A stretch of DNA of 9,142 nt from Deltaproteobacteria bacterium (lineage in GTDB: Bacteria > Desulfobacterota > Desulfobacteria > Desulfobacterales > JAFDCJ01), in assembly GCA_024277475.1 (NCBI GenBank), contig JAJRVC010000248.1, positions 1 through 9,142 of the forward strand, in the 5' to 3' direction. Under the pieces are notes generated by a model. The model was not told the origin of the DNA and searched no databases. It was given only the letters and a program-made list of their open reading frames with translations. This document shows positions 8,042-9,142 of this stretch, piece after piece (position 1 is the first letter of the stretch; each line of letters opens with the position of its first letter). The position numbers were made by a program, and so were the translations under genes.

Positions 8042-9013
8042 ATGAATGCTGATTTTAAGAAACGCCTTATTTTACCATATCTCGTTGCTGTTTTGGTTGT
8101 TTTCACTGCTCCTGTTTATGCCTATGTGCTGCAGGGATCTCATGTACTCGATTTGATGATCGAAAATATAGGAAAGGCCAAAAGCCTATTTGTTTCTCAA
8201 AAGATTATCTTTTACCGGTCTGGTTTTGTTGATGATTCGGATCAGGTTGCTCCTGGTAATGAATTAAAGCAGTCCTCTGATGCTGTCGATATTCCGGGCG
8301 GTTCGCTCCGGGCTCTGGACCATTATGCTGATGAAATGGCCGAGGTTCCGGAAACTATGGAAATGGAAGGTTCCTTGAGATATATTTTTTCTCAGGCCTT
8401 TCGTTCGGATACAAGATCCAATGATTCCGAGCGTATTTTTATATTTTCCGACGGAAAGACCCTGACACTAATTGATGGAAACAGGGTACCTGGGGCTACA
8501 AATCGGTTTGATCTTTACAAAGATCTTCTGCTCTATCATTCGCGTGAGGAACTTGTTGGAAGGTTGTCCGAACTGGGGGTGGATGTTTCCATATCGAGCC
8601 TGGGACGATTTGAGGGAAAAATTGCATTTGTGATTGGGGCGGAATATCCTGATGAGTCGGTTTCCCAGGTATGGATTGATCAGGACACTTTTTTGCCCTT
8701 TCGCTGGATTATTAAAGGTGCCGATCCGGTCGGCGAATCGGATACATTGGAGATTCGGTATCAAATCTGGTGGAAGATAGGCAAAATCCGTTATCCGTCT
8801 CGTATTGAGTTCTATCAGGACGGGAATCTGGTGCGTGTGAATCAAGCCATAAATTTTGAGGAGAACGCAACGTTTTCCGAAGAACTTTTCGACATCGATT
8901 ATCTGAAGACGGTTTTTCCCCGGTCATCTACACAACCGATCGTGCCCGGTGAGCCCGAAGAACCTAGTGAAGTTGAAAAAACCATCGAAGAATTCAGGCG
9001 TATTTTTGAATAA
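8042..9013 (+). CDS. Exported LolA-like periplasmic protein of unknown function
   Basis: A 323-aa protein with a clear Sec signal peptide: basic KKR at 6-8, a hydrophobic stretch about 9-23, and a likely signal peptidase I site after VYA (residue 27). The mature part has no cysteine, so it is neither a lipoprotein nor disulfide-bonded. It starts with a helix (HVLDLMIENIGKAKSL) and continues as many alternating beta strands, including FIFSDGKTLTLIDG, VSQVWIDQDTFLPFRW and IRYPSRIEFYQDGNLVR. That pattern resembles the half-barrel fold of LolA/LolB and outer-membrane lipoprotein-sorting relatives. The tail (about 300-323) is Pro/Glu-rich. This ATG opens the signal peptide. Translation from the longer frame back to 7934 would overlap eno and is not supported. 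No good ribosome site is visible, so coupling to eno is possible. The fold assignment is an inference and the ligand unknown. Confidence 0.8.
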   Translation: MNADFKKRLILPYLVAVLVVFTAPVYAYVLQGSHVLDLMIENIGKAKSLFVSQKIIFYRSGFVDDSDQVAPGNELKQSSDAVDIPGGSLRALDHYADEMAEVPETMEMEGSLRYIFSQAFRSDTRSNDSERIFIFSDGKTLTLIDGNRVPGATNRFDLYKDLLLYHSREELVGRLSELGVDVSISSLGRFEGKIAFVIGAEYPDESVSQVWIDQDTFLPFRWIIKGADPVGESDTLEIRYQIWWKIGKIRYPSRIEFYQDGNLVRVNQAINFEENATFSEELFDIDYLKTVFPRSSTQPIVPGEPEEPSEVEKTIEEFRRIFE

Positions 9014-9037
9014 CCCTAAAAATGTAAAAATTCCGAC

Positions 9038-9066
9038 TTTACTTTATTGATCTATTATCTTATTAT
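9038..9066 (+). promoter_or_regulatory. Candidate promoter for a gene beyond the right edge
   Basis: TTTACT (9038-9043) and TATTAT (9061-9066) are separated by exactly 17 bp, matching the -35/-10 consensus at 4 and 5 of 6 positions. The remaining 76 bp contain no recognisable start of a gene. The local AT richness makes chance matches common. No terminator hairpin is seen between the stop at 9011-9013 and this site. Confidence 0.3.
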
Positions 9067-9142
9067 AAATGCTTAGTAAACAGCAATTGAGTAATGGGCC
9101 TGACAGATTTTGGCTCAAGACTAAAAGGAAACAAGAGGCTCC

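Overview
The window reads as a piece of a bacterial chromosome of about 50% GC, most likely from a Gram-negative, deltaproteobacterial-type anaerobe (Desulfobacterota). This placement is an inference. It rests on a fused ATP sulfurylase/APS kinase, a sigma-54 activator, a long RlhA/PrtC-like U32 protein and an exported LolA-like protein, not on a marker gene. Six protein-coding genes are well supported. No rRNA, tRNA, CRISPR array or intact insertion sequence is visible.

Layout. Positions 1-429 hold no convincing gene: a short TTTAG tandem repeat at the left edge, a weak 40-codon ORF candidate, and a GC-rich hairpin just past the end of the first minus-strand gene. Positions 430-3637 (minus strand) look like a two-gene operon. 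The upstream gene is a bifunctional sulfate adenylyltransferase/adenylylsulfate kinase (sat/cysC), the downstream one a sigma-54 enhancer-binding protein with a degenerate receiver domain. A 281-bp AT-rich divergent region (3638-3918) follows. Next is a 660-residue U32-family protein on the plus strand (3919-5901), meeting tail to tail, with only 3 bp between stop codons, a small minus-strand gene (5905-6327) for a probable winged-helix plus coiled-coil protein. Another long divergent region (6328-6750) carries a good sigma-70-type promoter for enolase (6751-8019). Enolase is followed after 22 bp by a secreted LolA-like protein of unknown function (8042-9013). The last 129 bp carry a possible promoter pointing out of the window.

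How the genes may work together. Enolase is housekeeping glycolysis/gluconeogenesis. The U32 protein has the cysteines expected of the Fe-S tRNA/rRNA/quinone-hydroxylation branch of its family. The most unusual unit is the sulfate-activation operon. The ATP sulfurylase half has lost several residues of its nucleotide-binding QTRNPxHRxH motif while the kinase P-loop is intact. The accompanying sigma-54 activator keeps a full AAA+ domain and the GAFTGA loop but lacks four of the five hallmark receiver residues. Both proteins therefore look like repurposed variants, probably outside dissimilatory sulfate reduction, which uses a separate stand-alone Sat. This is a hypothesis from residue inspection; no search or structure was run.
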